This document shows, one piece after another, positions 22,892-34,794 of a stretch of 64,000 nt of DNA. The notes below the pieces were generated by a model. The model searched no databases and had not been told where the DNA came from. It saw only the letters and a program-made list of their open reading frames with translations. Source of the stretch: Hymenopus coronatus (Eukaryota; Arthropoda; Insecta; Mantodea; Hymenopodidae); the NCBI GenBank assembly GCA_030762935.1, contig CM060900.1, forward strand, positions 399,995,132 through 400,059,131. Reading direction: 5' to 3'. Within the stretch, counting starts at the first letter, position 1. The number at the start of each line of letters is the position of its first letter. The position numbers and the translations under genes are program-made.

Positions 22892-25592
22892 GAGGCACCT
22901 AGATGCAAAACCTGCTAAGTCTATATTTTTACTTTTTGAGCTGTATGCACCATTGTGTGCGCAGTGAAGAGATCTTTGGTTATGGCTTAATAGAAACATG
23001 CAAAATGCTCCATTTTATAGTTAAATTCAAGAGATATATGGTTATGGCTTAATAGAAACATGCAAAATCCTCCATTCTATAGTTAAATTCAAAGTTAAAG
23101 TTTGCCATCAAAAGTAAAGCCCACCACCTCATGGCATGCAGAAACCGCCAAGCCCACAGAACTAATGATAGCTCATTATTGCTTTCACGTGACTTTTCAC
23201 ACACATTCCTCATGGCTGTCATGTTTGTCAATATTAGTGGCACGTATTACCTAATGTTGGAGATTTTACTATTAAAATAAGTAAATAATCAAAACCTGGA
23301 TGGATGATCATTTAATATAAGTCCATGCAATCCAGGGCAAAATTGCAAGTGAAAGAGAAATCCAAGCAGGCACAAATGTGAGGAAGAAAACAGAATAAGT
23401 TTAGTTCAGTTTACTTTTCTCTATTTCTTTCATACTTAATTTTCTAAAGCTATAAGTAATAAAATGTTGTTTAATAAATAATGTTTATTATATTACAGAT
23501 ATTCTGCCAAGTGTATCCAAGTTGTAGCCATGTCAGGAAGCCGTATCAATCATTTCAGTGTAAGTTTCTGTCTATGCAAGACATTCAAGAATTGAACAAG
23601 GTATTTTACTCTATATCTCAAAATATTTATACTGAAGCATGTTGAGCCCAGGACACCCAAATGCTCTCGAAAATGAGATGGTTCACAACAATCAAAGGCC
23701 ACAACAATTAATTACAAAGTGTGGACCATGAATGGGCTGTTAATACCTGTACGTAGAGCCACTTTCTCAAGCATTCTTGGCATTGGTAAGGATTGTATAC
23801 AGTCAGTAGCCAAAAACTACCAAACATCTGGTGAATTATTACAAGACCAGAAAGGCGGAGACCATGTGTCAAAGAAAAATTAATCATGAAGAGTCACTGT
23901 TAAGAAGTTCATTGAGTCTCTAACAATGACAAGAGTCATTACTGTAGGTCAAAAAGTAATGCCCATTCCTACCTCTCAAGTGAACTCAACATTAAAAAAA
24001 TGTGGAGAATGTATAGTAAGAGATCACTTCCTGAATTGCTAGTTACTAAGTTATTTTTCTAAAGATATTTCAACGAAAACTACAATGTTGGTTTTGGATC
24101 ACCTGTGACTGATGCTTGTTTTACATGTTTGAGTTTAAAGGAAAAACTTGGACATGAGAAAGATTTCCTTGCAAAGACAAAAATGATGGCAGAACTGAGA
24201 GTACATCACTTAAGGGCTTTTTCATTTTACGACGCACTTAAAGAAAATGATTCTGATTTAAAAACTCTGTCATTTGATTGCCAAAAAAATATGCCCCTTC
24301 CAAAGATATCTGATCAGTCTGACTATTACAGCACGTAGCTCTATGTGTACAATTTCACAATAGTAGAGGGGTTTTCCAAATCAAAGCTTAACAAAGAAAC
24401 TGTGTTGTCTACATATGATCAGAATTTGACAGAAGTAAGGGTGCTAATGAAATTGCATCTGCAGTTTAACATAGACAGCTCCATACTGATTTTATAGACA
24501 TCAGACAAATTCGACTGCTACCCGATGGCTGTGGAGGGCAGAACAAGAACTCAATGCTAGTATCAATGTGCTCAAAATAGTTGTTTGATCATGCAGTTGA
24601 TGGTATTGAGAAGCTTGAACTTGTATTTCCAGGGACTGGACACTCATTTCTGCCTGAGGATCGCATGTTTGGTGAAATTGAAAAAGTCATCAGGAAGTAC
24701 ACAAACAAAATCCACCCTCAGGAGTATCATGAGATATACTCAGTTTGGAAATATTTATTTCATCAACCATGATTTTCAAATCTATGACTTCAAGAAGTTC
24801 AGCCATGAATTTCAGAAACCACCATCTTCATGTCACTTCAAGTTTTTTCAAATTAAGAGAATAATATGGCAAAAAACAAATTCTGGAATAATTGTTCAGG
24901 GTAAAGCACATTACCACAGTGATCTGTGTATCCCCAAAAGTGTTCTAAAGAAGGGAAACAGATTAGGCAATACAGATCTATATGTGCTTCCAATTGGTGT
25001 GAAAGTTAAAACAGAAAAACTAACCAACGTTGAAAATCTTCTGAAAAAAACATTTTGGAACAGAATGGCAAAAATTGAGAATCTACAATTCTACAAGCAG
25101 CTCATTTATACCCCTGATCTAGCTCAAGCTGAAGTGGAAGAGGAATCTGCCTATGAGGAGAATGGAAGAGAGCGTGTGCCTGACTTAAGGGTCTAAACAT
25201 ATGAATGAGCCTAAAAAAGACTTTCTGATCCAAAAACATTTTACTAAATTAATATTTTAAGTTTCAAAAGGTAGTAAAACTATTATAAGAATGTATTATT
25301 AAAACAGTAGATGAATAAACATATAAAATAAACTGTAACTTATAGTTCCTGAATTGGTGAAAATTCTTATGTTGCAAACAAAAGCCCCCCCCTAGTCCAA
25401 AATTAAATCCTTATTTACTGCAAAAGTAATTGTGATATGTTTATTTCCTTTTCAGTTACATACATCTTAGATGTTTCACTTATTATATGTGTAATATAGA
25501 CATTGTAAGAGTAAACTGAAACACATAGATGCATTTTCCTCTTTTCTGAAAATGTTAATTTGGACTTGGCAGGTTTTGCATCTAGATGCCTC
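22892..25592 (+). mobile_element. GAGGCA-family DNA transposon, longer copy
   Basis: The element is 2,701 bp with TIRs GAGGCACCTAGATGCAAAAC (left) and GAGGCATCTAGATGCAAAAC (right, read inward). The similarity extends further, through CTGCYAAGTC. A perfect 4-bp duplication, ACAT, flanks it (22888-22891 and 25593-25596). The TIR-type motif recurs inside (GCAGAAACCGCCAAGCCCAC near 23139). A spliced transposase-like gene fills the interior. The deleted copy at 4213-5588 has the same ends but a different duplication (ACTT), which shows independent insertions. Superfamily assignment is open. Confidence 0.85.
23325..25196 (+). pseudogene. GGQNKN/GHSFLP-type transposase-like gene (DUF7869-like)
   Basis: In order: a basic N-terminus (exon 1 from 23325), an acceptor at 23498, a Cys-containing segment, then NYQTSGELLQDQKGGDHVSK and SHYCRSKSNAHSYLSSELNI. 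Next comes a CxxC segment (TDACFTCLSLKEKL, about 24105), FSFYDALKENDSDLKTLSFD and the motif DGCGGQNKN (about 24512-24538). GHSFLPEDRMFG follows (about 24641-24676), and the C-terminus runs to 25196 (VEEESAYEENGRERVPDLRV). The motif pair '(S)D(N/G)CGGQNKN' and 'GHSFLP.DR.FG' belongs to a widespread, poorly characterised invertebrate family. I match it to DUF7869 from memory, without a search. Stops near 23880, 24045 and 24335 and frameshifts around 24580 and 24760 break it, but the last about 200 codons form one long open frame. Confidence 0.65.
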
Positions 25593-26352
25593 ACATATCT
25601 CAAAAAATTCAGAAGTATAGTAGATGAAGGACAAAAAGTTTCAAAAACAATTTTTAACACTCACAATATACATGGCATTTGTAGCAAATGACTAATGAAC
25701 CAAATAAAGACTCAAGCTAATGAAGCCTGATAATGACAATGGGTTTCTGCCTCATATCTATGGGGCCATTATGAGACACACACAAGGATCAGAAAAATGT
25801 TATCTGGCAGACTCCACCAGTGAGTTTGCAACATTTGTGTCAAGATCGTAACTACTTCTACAACTGTCTTAGGGCCTGTATTATGACCTTCGGTTAATAG
25901 CCGGAGTTTGTTAACTCCCAGTTGTCGCTAACTGTTGGTTAAATTCAGGGGCTCGTATTACGATCACAATTTGCCTGTAGGTTTGGTATCCTGTGGTTTA
26001 TGATGCCATGAGAGCAGTTGGTAACATTTTTCCACTAAAATATCACAGGTGTTTTCAACGCTATCTTGCGATAAACTGTATAATTCGCGTCTATAAACAA
26101 GCCTGGACAACAACTGTTTAATTACAAATAAATACAGAAGACAGAGTGTTTATTAGTCATCAATTAATCTCAAGAAATAAGCGTAGTAGTTTATTTGTAT
26201 TTCAGTAATATTTAGTACATATTAGAGTTTAGCATATTGTAAGTGTGTTTAAATTATAGCTAGTTTTTGGATATAGGTTAGATTTCTTCATAATTAGTTG
26301 TTAGGTTAGCATGTTTTTTTATTTGTTTGAGTTTAGTAATATTTATTTAAGG

Positions 26353-29300
26353 ATGGAAGAGATAAAGAAGAAGCGCTCTGCAAACAATTCGGAATAGGAA
26401 AACTTATTGCTTTTAGAACTCATTCAGGAGCATCAGTGGAAAATAAAGCCACAGAAATGGCCACATGGAAGCAGAAGGTAGGTTCGCATTGTACTTTTGC
26501 TTTGTTTATATTAACCTTGCGATGTATAAATACTACTTCTGTAATTATACCATTTTAGGAGAGAGCTTGGGAGCAAATTACCAGGCAATTTAATGCTCAG
26601 ACCGCGAATCACCGGACTACTGACCAGATTCAAGAGAAGTATGACTCTCTAAAGAAAAAAGCTCGGCAGGCAAATGCCGAAAAGAAGAAAAACTTGTATG
26701 GACAGGAGAAGGAAAGTCATCACCAACTGATGAGATTTTAAATTCATTAATGGACAGCTCAGGCAATGGGATGAAATCTGTGACAGATTGTGATCTTGGT
26801 AAGAATTACAGCAGTTTCCTCTCTTCTAACTGTCAAAGTAAACATGAGTAATTATCTTCTACTAATGTGTAATCGTATTGTAGATGATGCAGCAGGAAGT
26901 ATGGAAATCTTCATTGTTCCTGGCACTTCAGTTAGTGAGCCTGCTGAAGCAGAGCAGCATACACAAACTTCAGAAGGTAAGAGATCTGAAGCAGTACATA
27001 TATACCAAGCTGACAGTGGCAAGCAGTGGGTACACAAAGAAAAGCTTGAGCAATATTTTCCCCTGCCTGCTTGGGATCTAAAGACAGGAAGCCATAAGCA
27101 AAAATCATACTCATGCAGCTTCACCTAGATTTTGAGCTTTGGTCCATGGCATGAAAATCGAGCAGTGGCTATAAATTTATTGTTGCAAAATGTTCAATTT
27201 ATATGCTCTTATATAAATATGCAACCCAGTTTTTATATCTAGACAACATTATGATTCCTGAACATAGGTTTTCCATATGGATTTTGGGTCTTTGTGATCT
27301 GTAGGCTGTATGTGTTCTATATTAATATTCCTTAACACTGCCTAGGCACAGAATTTATCTTTAATTCAGAAGACGTATACAGGCAATAGCAAATCAAATT
27401 ACATTTCCAAGTGTCATGGAGTAAATACCAAAGTACAAATTTTATTTGCAATTAGAAATGATCTTATTTTTATTGTTACTGAAAATGCAGAATATATTTA
27501 AGAATAATGCAAGTAAAATGTGAATGCATACATCACTACATATATTGATATATAAAAGTACTGCGGAAGGTAACTGATGTATTGACTGTATGTAATGTAG
27601 ATGGCAACACTTTAAGGGGGAAAGGATAAAGAAATAGTTTTATGTAGAAAATATGCACATAAGTTTACCATGTAACATTACTAAATGAAAATGAGGGAAT
27701 GTTTGAATATTATAATAAAACAGTTATTTTGAGAACATTCTTAGCGGTACTTTGTCAGGAAGTGTTAGAAAAACCTATAGGTACCATATTTACTTGTATA
27801 TGGTTACATAAAATCTATGGTCATACTTGATGCATATATACATTGTTTTCTAATCTTGCTGAATCAGATATGTGAAACGTGTAATGCTTTGTCTGCTATA
27901 GTTGGAGAGAAATGTAACATGTATTAATAAATAATTTTGTAATTTACAGATCTTGACTGGGGTGACTACTCAGTTAAAATGCTGAAAATACCTAGAAGTG
28001 CTGCTTTACAGACTACAGGCAGTGCAGATGAGCACTCTTTCAAAGAAATGTATGACTGATGCTAACATAACCAGCTATCGATATTTTTTTGAATGTGTTA
28101 GATTTAACATACACTAATCTAGGAGTGTAGTAAAATATATGTCTTCTTAGGGCCCATTATGCCAGCATTTAAGATGAATAGTGAATGTTTAAGTGGATAA
28201 ATGATGTTTACATGCAGCATTATCTTCCATATCATAAGGAGGAACACTGATTAACTGTTTTTGGTACTAAACATCACACACTTTTTAAATGACTAGATAT
28301 ACTACTTGTATATCTGCTAAACATTGAATCCTATGATCGGTGGTCATCCACGATGAAAATCATATTTACTGAAGAAACCTAAGGCAAAGGCATTGTCATA
28401 TTCAATTTAGTGGCAAACAACTTATTTAATGGTCCTTTTTCAAGCTAAATTTAATTGGTCCTTTACTATTTAGCTAAAAGTATTTTTAAAATACTACAGC
28501 ACTTTCTTTATTGAACTTGAAAAATGCAGTACGAATGCGTTCATGTGGTGCCAAAATGAAAATGTACAAAGCTCAAGGTTTGGTAGCAACACATCCAGTT
28601 TGATAAACTGCTACAATGCAATAAAATAACAATAATTTGTTACTTCACTGTTACTAGCTTCACTTTTACATGTTATATGCTACAGTAAATCTTCAGTATC
28701 ACATCTGGTGATGTTCAAACTAACTTATCTGCCAAAGACCAAGGGCTTTGTCTTGTGTCCACAGTTTTTTAAAATGAAGAGCAAATTTCCAAAAAAAAAA
28801 AAAACAACAACAATGAAGCTGTTAAGTGTAAACTTAATGAAACAATAAGTTATAAAACTTTTATTGAAACTGCACATTATTTACTTCTGTCAAAAGTCTG
28901 GACAGTGATTATCATCCTTGGCACAGCATGTAATCATGCTTTATAACTTAAGTATCTGATTTTGTCCTTTGTCTAACAGAGCTGATTACTTAAAGGAATG
29001 GAATGTTAAGAAGTAATTAAATGTGTTATTACTTCAGCTTATTTCCAATACTGTTAGTAACGTTTTTCATAAAACACATTTCATGAAGCCTATCACACAG
29101 ACTGCCCAAGGTTTCCTTCTTTCCTATACCAGAAACAAATGAATGCTATGTGTGTACTAATATGTACTCGCATTATGTCTTAAATCAGTTCAACCTTCTA
29201 AACATTACCACTAATTGCAAACAGCAGAGAAATACATTTCATAATAACCTACAAATTAGAGTTGCGCTATATGCCAGATGGTTTTGTGCATAGGACAAAT

Positions 29301-29617
29301 TTGAGTAAATGTTTTCTGTAACAGCTGCACGTATACTATCTGAAATTAGAAAGCACAGAAACCAAGGTATTGTTCTTTTGTTATGTAGTTGTTATATTGT
29401 TCACAGAAAGAAAATGCACCACCCTCAATGTCCAGTAAAAACGTTCTGTCTTGGGCAAAGGAGAGGAAGGAAGTTACTGTACTTCAACAGTTGCTCCAAA
29501 AGGAGTTCCAATAGACAGAAAAGGGAGCAGGAACAACATGAAGCTGAAATGGAGGAGCAGGAACTTCACAAGGCCAAAATGAAAATAGAACAAAAATGTG
29601 TTTTGTTAGATTTGAAA
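26353..29617 (+). pseudogene. Harbinger Myb/SANT-like DNA-binding protein gene
   Basis: Five or six exons can be traced. Exon 1 (26353-26477) gives MEEIKKKRSANNSE, then a TAG where family members usually have an aromatic residue, then LLLLELIQEH and, after a one-base slip, TEMATWKQK. Exon 2 (26559-26798) gives ERAWEQITRQFNAQ and TTDQIQEKYDSLKKKARQ, with one frameshift near 26705. Exon 3 is 26884-26976 (DDAAGSMEIFIVPGTS) and exon 4 starts at 27950. The last part (about 29407-29617) encodes a coiled coil (REQEQHEAEMEEQELHKAKM). In this superfamily the Myb-like protein helps bring the transposase to the TIRs and the nucleus. At least three lesions make it a pseudogene. Confidence 0.75.
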
Positions 29618-30640
29618 TAAGTTGTCAAGAAAGCAAATTGACCAATAAAAAAGGCATGTTTTTGTCAAATTTGTTTTTATCCATTGTTAACCATTTTATC
29701 CTATAATTGACACTATTTTTTTTCCAAGTGGAGGAAAATGTTCTTTTAATACACTGACCCTAACATGCTAGGAGTGTGAGACTCTTCCATACCAGTAGTA
29801 GGAAGGAAGGAAGGCATTGCTGCAGAAATGCTACTGCACCTGTGCTCTGTAGGTCAAAGTGAACAACTATGGTACAATGCGGTCAGGATGGTTGCTATGA
29901 GACATGCTTGACCAAGGCCCAGCCTGCCCCCTAGTGAACCTGAGGTGTAGGTTTTGGGAATTTTCTATGAAATATTGAAATTCTGGGAGAGCCACCACTA
30001 TCTCCCTGGTTTCTTCCTTTGTTAGTAATTGGTAGCATTGGAAATTAGTTTCCATGAAGGTTCTGATGAGTGTGCAGCTTTCCTGAAGGTGATGGCTGAT
30101 ATGTGATTGTTGCTGCAGCAACAGAGGCCTTGAGGGAGACCAGTCAAGTGGGTCAGTCGTCGCTGTCCTCCAGGTCAGATAAATCCATGAGGTGGCACTC
30201 AATTTTGGGCCAGCTTATGCTGAATAGACGATAACAAGCACCTTGCCATTGCTTGCTTTCACGTTAAATGAGATAGACAATTAACACTAAATATATTAAA
30301 AGCACAAGCTTTTTTTAATAATAGCTCATGCCCTAAAAACACAAACAAAAGTTTAACATAATCACAATTTTTCTTCATTTATTAGCATAAAACCTGAACA
30401 AAGACAAATTGATATGAAAATAATTTAAAAATGAATGGTTAAAAACTATAATTTTTCTATAACAATAATTGCACAAACCCAAAATATGATAAATTGACAC
30501 GAAAATAAAATGAACTCTCTACACTCAAGTTGTTAACAACCACACTTCCTCTAACAGTAAAATATATGATATATAATAATACAGGTAGGCAATATTCTTC
30601 ACATTTGCTTTCTTTCTAATGCTACAAAGATAGCAGCTAC

Positions 30641-31993
30641 ATTTATTGCACTCTGTGTGCCTGTAGTCTGTTGCGAAAATATTGTACAAATGTTTTACGC
30701 ACAGCATCACGAACACGATTTGGAACACTTACTTCTTGGAGCTCTGCCAGCATTTGTTCCTCTTGCATGTATGTGTGCAACCGAAGCTGGAATTCTGCAT
30801 CAACTGGAGGAACATTACCATCATTTGCTCGTGCTATGTTGTGCAGCACGCACATGCAACTATAATGCTCTGCACTTGATTCGCATTAGTGTGAATCCCC
30901 AAAGAAGAACAGGGAACCTTGCTTTTAACACACCATAACATCTTTCCACACCATTTCTTGTATGAATCTGGGATTCATTGAAGAGCTGCTCCTCTGGTAG
31001 CTGTGGAGCCTGCAAAGGAGGAAGGGGATGTGGACCTACTGCATATGCAGAATCACATAGCACTACACTGTTTCCTAGTTCATTACTTTCCAGCCATTTC
31101 CTCAGTCTAAAATGATTAAAAATGGTGGAGTTATGTGCAGACCCAGGCCATCGTGCTACAATGTCCTGGATCATTAAGTTGGCATCCACCAGTGTCTGCA
31201 CATTAAAGGAAAAATATCCTTTTTGGTTGCGGAACTGTTCAGCCTCCTCACCACCTGGAGATTTGATTCAAACATGGGTGTAATCAATTGTACCTGCCAT
31301 TCTTGGGAATGCTGCAATGTCAAAAAACTTCCCTTGGACATTCTGTACATCTCCCCTTGTTTGAAGTAGGATAATGTATCTTGGCCTTATGGAAGCAATG
31401 GCACCAGTAACATTGCTGATGACTCGGCCTGCTGTTGCCTTATACACACCACTAGTATCACCAATTGAGGTGTATGATCCAGCAGTTGCATAGAAGTGCA
31501 GAGTCATCAAAAGTTGCTCCATCGCTGGAAGACATGAATTTCTGAAAAGACAAATTCCTTCAATTGTAATCACTGATTCAGGGTAGGTATAATATTCAAA
31601 AGGAATATAGATGCAACAAGTTGAATTGATTCAAATTTAATGACTAATAATAAGTAAACCTTGAATGCAAAGTTTTGGCATTATCCCTGAAAGTCTTTCA
31701 ATAATATACGATAGTGCCATTAATAAGCAAATATTTATTTTATAATAAATAAAATGAGCCTTGATACTGTATAAACTGATAGTATTATTTATTATGCTTA
31801 TTACACAGAATAGAAAAAAGGGAAAGATATTTATTGTAACAATTTAGAAATTTATGTAAAAATTTCTATTTTTCCTTACTTGTAATGTTTCCAATTAATG
31901 TGATCAGTAAGCAAATATGTTTATATTAAACCTTATGAAAATTTTGCAAATGTATGAAGACGAAAGTGTTTAAAATAGAGGCACCTCTATTGG

Positions 31994-32052
<59 letters not shown>

Positions 32053-33378
32053 TATAACTTTTATAACTTAGAAGTCTTGTTCTAGTTTAATATTATGGAT
32101 AAATCATATTCTTATCAAGTGAATTGTCATAAAGTATGTCACAGAATATTTGCAAAGAGGGAAGGTTCAAAAATACAAGGTATATCCAGGAATAAAAGCA
32201 AATTTTTAACAAAATTTGCCATCCACACCAATAACTAACCAATTTTTTTTCAACACATTTGGCCAGGTATGAAATTACAGTCATTTTCTTTTAACAAAAT
32301 AGCTTATGTAAAAACTAGCTATATTAATCTTGGCTATTCAACTTTTCAATCCAAATGCCACATATTACTGAAAGTATTATATTTTTGATATGAAAAACTG
32401 AGAAAATAAATGACTTTATTTAAGTCCCACATGTTACACCATGGGCAATCCTTTGCAACATTCCAAATGTATTTATGCACTGAAATTACAGGTTCTGTGC
32501 CATGACAAAATTTGCAATCTGTAAGCTTGCATTGAGATAGGTATGTGTAAATTGTCTACTACATGCAATTCTGGCTGTGATAGATACGGAACCGTACGGC
32601 GTAGTAGAACATCACATAACTTGAATGGCTTTCAACATTTGCGATAGGTACGGAACTTTAGCCTAATATAATTAGTAAATTGTATGGTATCACACAGAAG
32701 TAATTATTGAAGTTAACTACATCAGAAATCTGTGAAAAGTTTGGAGACATTTACAAACCATAACCTAAAACATATATTTTTTATCTGTTATTGCTTTCAG
32801 TTGCCTGCTCCTTGTCATACCTATGTTAATGAAAAGCAACATCGTCATTTTCATCCACAATGAATTTAATGTTTAACAGCAATGATCTCAGTTTCCGCGT
32901 GTTTTTGGCATCTTTATATTATTCACGGTTTGTTACAAATACGCTCGTTTTGAAAAACTCATGTGGTGACTTTTAAAAACCCTACATAACATCGAATTCT
33001 AATAACAATCCATGTGCACCATGGGTCACTAGATTTATAATTCCATAACCTCTGCCGTAAAGATATATGTAAGGCCCAGGTTGGTTTATTTATTTAATTT
33101 TCAAAATGTCAAATATATGTCACTGTGCTTGCCTAAGGGTATATAATAGCTGAAAACTTACCTTTCTGTAGTAAATTCTATTCTATTCAATGCCTTATCT
33201 CCTCTAAAATTTGTGATGTTGTAGCTTTTGACAGTCAATATCACTGATGAAATTCCTCCTCGTAATTATTTTTCGACTCTCTTCTTCTCTTTGCTCTTCT
33301 TCTGTTGAATAAACACTGTGCCAGTATTTCATCTTCAGAATCGCAATCAACATTCAATCGCGACTGGAAGTACGCCAT
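30641..33378 (-). pseudogene. Harbinger DDE transposase (HARBI1-like)
   Basis: Exon 1 (33378 down to about 33178) starts MAYFQSRLNVDCDSEDEILA and has three in-frame stops near its end, then a donor GTAAGT. After an intron of about 1.6 kb the coding part runs from about 31573 to 30641. It contains MTLHFYATAGSYTSIGD, RPRYIILLQT, then GTIDYTHV (first catalytic Asp; usually DGTHV), GYFSFNVQ, WPGSAHNSTIF, LCDSAYAVGP (second Asp) and TRNGVERCYGVLKARFPVL (catalytic Glu), ending YFRNRLQAHRVQ. The DDE residues are all present. A TGA lies just after THV (near 31268), and a frameshift near 30860 separates the last 70 residues. Not functional as it stands. Confidence 0.85.
31995..32052. repeat. (GAT)n microsatellite
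   Basis: About 19 pure GAT triplets lie in the intron of the Harbinger transposase gene. Confidence 0.97.
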
Positions 33379-33747
33379 TTTTCTGTGTCAAGTACGAATA
33401 AATTTCAAGTTATCTCAGTAACCACTACTCGAGGTGGCGGTCAGTTCACCTCCAAAAATAACTCTCAGTTACGACCGTTAACTGACGGTCGTAATACAGA
33501 CATCTAGACGTACCTCCCAGTTAACTCCTAACCGAAACCTTAACCGGAGATCATAATACAGGCCCATAGTAATTCTAGAAAACACATGCAGAGAAGTTGA
33601 ACATCACTAGGACTTCAAGATGCACAAATAAAGGCTTAATGACAGTAATTTCAAACATTTTAAGTTTCTCATCACTTATATAATTTTGCTCTTGGTCTGA
33701 AAAAGCAGAAGCTACAGGCATGATTTAATAAGGTAAACATACATTAC

Positions 33748-33825
33748 CTCCAGTTTTTCATAGCCACCATAGCCTGAGAGTACAACTGACTTCACCATGC
33801 GCACTTCACTTCCATTAGGAGACAT
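33748..33825 (-). CDS. VAT1: VAT-1-like MDR oxidoreductase, exon 1 (start codon)
   Basis: The ATG is at 33825-33823. The exon encodes MSPNGSEVRMVKSVVLSGYG followed by GYEKLE, 26 codons ending exactly at a GTAATG donor (33747-33742). The 'V.SVVL.GYGGYEKL' start is characteristic of VAT-1-like proteins, and the phase fits exon 2 (VKPWPLP...). I chose this ATG because it is the first in frame. The internal Met (MVKS...) is an alternative. A pyrimidine-rich acceptor (cttgtttccag) ends at about 33855, so part of the 5' UTR may be in an upstream exon. The promoter was not located. Confidence 0.8.
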
Positions 33826-34272
33826 AATGACTTTATTTCAAACTTCACAGATGGCTGGAAACAAGAATGTCAATTTAAAAGTAGTATTTCATATCTTAAG
33901 CGTGCATTAATATTGGTAATATTAAAAAGCAATTATAATAAAAATAAGTTATACTAAATAAATTAAATTAAGATAAATTTATGTTAAGTTATTCATGAGA
34001 AAGTGTTATAGATATCTCTTTTACTCCTATTACTTACTCAAATATCATGAAACTACAAGGCAAAGCAGCAAGACCGTGTCTCTGAAGATGCTACATTCGC
34101 TTGATGTCTGTTTACTACAACTGTGGCGCACTCAAACTCAGTGTACAGTAGCTAATTGAGTAAAACTGGAGCACTCTGGTCATGGGTGTATTTTGATGTA
34201 TAAGGTTACATGACTGATAATACATAACCATAATTACAAAGGAACATAACAGGAAACAAAAAATCTCATGAC

Positions 34273-34722
34273 TTTCCACTCCTCTCTCCCTCCTCCCTCT
34301 CTCTCACACTCTCTCCCCCTTCCTCTCTCTCACACACTCTCCCCCTCCCTCTCTCACACACTCTCCCCCTCCCTCTCTCTCCCCCTCCCTCTCTCGTTCA
34401 CACACCTGCTCACTCCCTGTAACACACTCGCTCCCTCATTTGCGCTCTCGCCCACTTCATTCATGGTCTTGTTCACCCTCTTATCCACTCTCTCTTTTTT
34501 TCTTTCCCTTCCTCTCCCCCTCCATCACTCTTCCTTTCTCTCCCTCTCCAGCTTTATTCCTTCCTCTTTCTCTCCCTTTCTCTTTCTCCCTCACCCTGTT
34601 CCAACTTTCTTCCTTCCACTCTCTCCTCCTCTACCCTTTCATCTCTCTTCCTTCCTTTCAGTCCCCCTCTCTTACATCTCTCATCCTTCCATCCTCTCTT
34701 CTCCCTCCCTTTCTGTAGACAC
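34273..34722. repeat. Polypyrimidine (CT-rich) low-complexity tract
   Basis: About 450 bp consists mostly of tctccctc/cacactctc units on the plus strand, with almost no G. It produces spurious Pro/Ser/Leu-rich open frames. Homopurine-homopyrimidine stretches like this can form triplex DNA. It lies about 450 bp upstream of VAT-1 exon 1. Confidence 0.95.
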
Positions 34723-34794
34723 ATTCTGGTACTCTAGTTCCAAACATTTAATAAGTGCATGACAACATGATTATTAAATGCTAAATACTTTCTT

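Larger units (their letters stand above)
25872..33565. mobile_element. PIF/Harbinger transposon, end to end, two decayed genes
   Basis: The TIRs are GGGCCTGTATTATGACCTTC on the left and GGGCCTGTATTATGATCTCC read inward from the right, both followed by CGGTTAA. The flanking triplets are TTA (25869-25871) and ATA (33566-33568), one mismatch from the usual TWA duplication. The element holds the two genes typical of the superfamily in convergent order: a Myb/SANT-like gene on the plus strand and an HARBI1-type DDE transposase on the minus strand. At 7.7 kb it is long, because of large introns. It sits in VAT-1 intron 1, 182 bp from exon 1. Confidence 0.9.

Noticed and set aside
34268..34762. 164-codon open frame (plus), Pro/Ser/Leu-rich
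   Set aside because: It is produced by the CT-rich low-complexity tract; overlapping frames are open for the same reason, and no domain or splice context exists.
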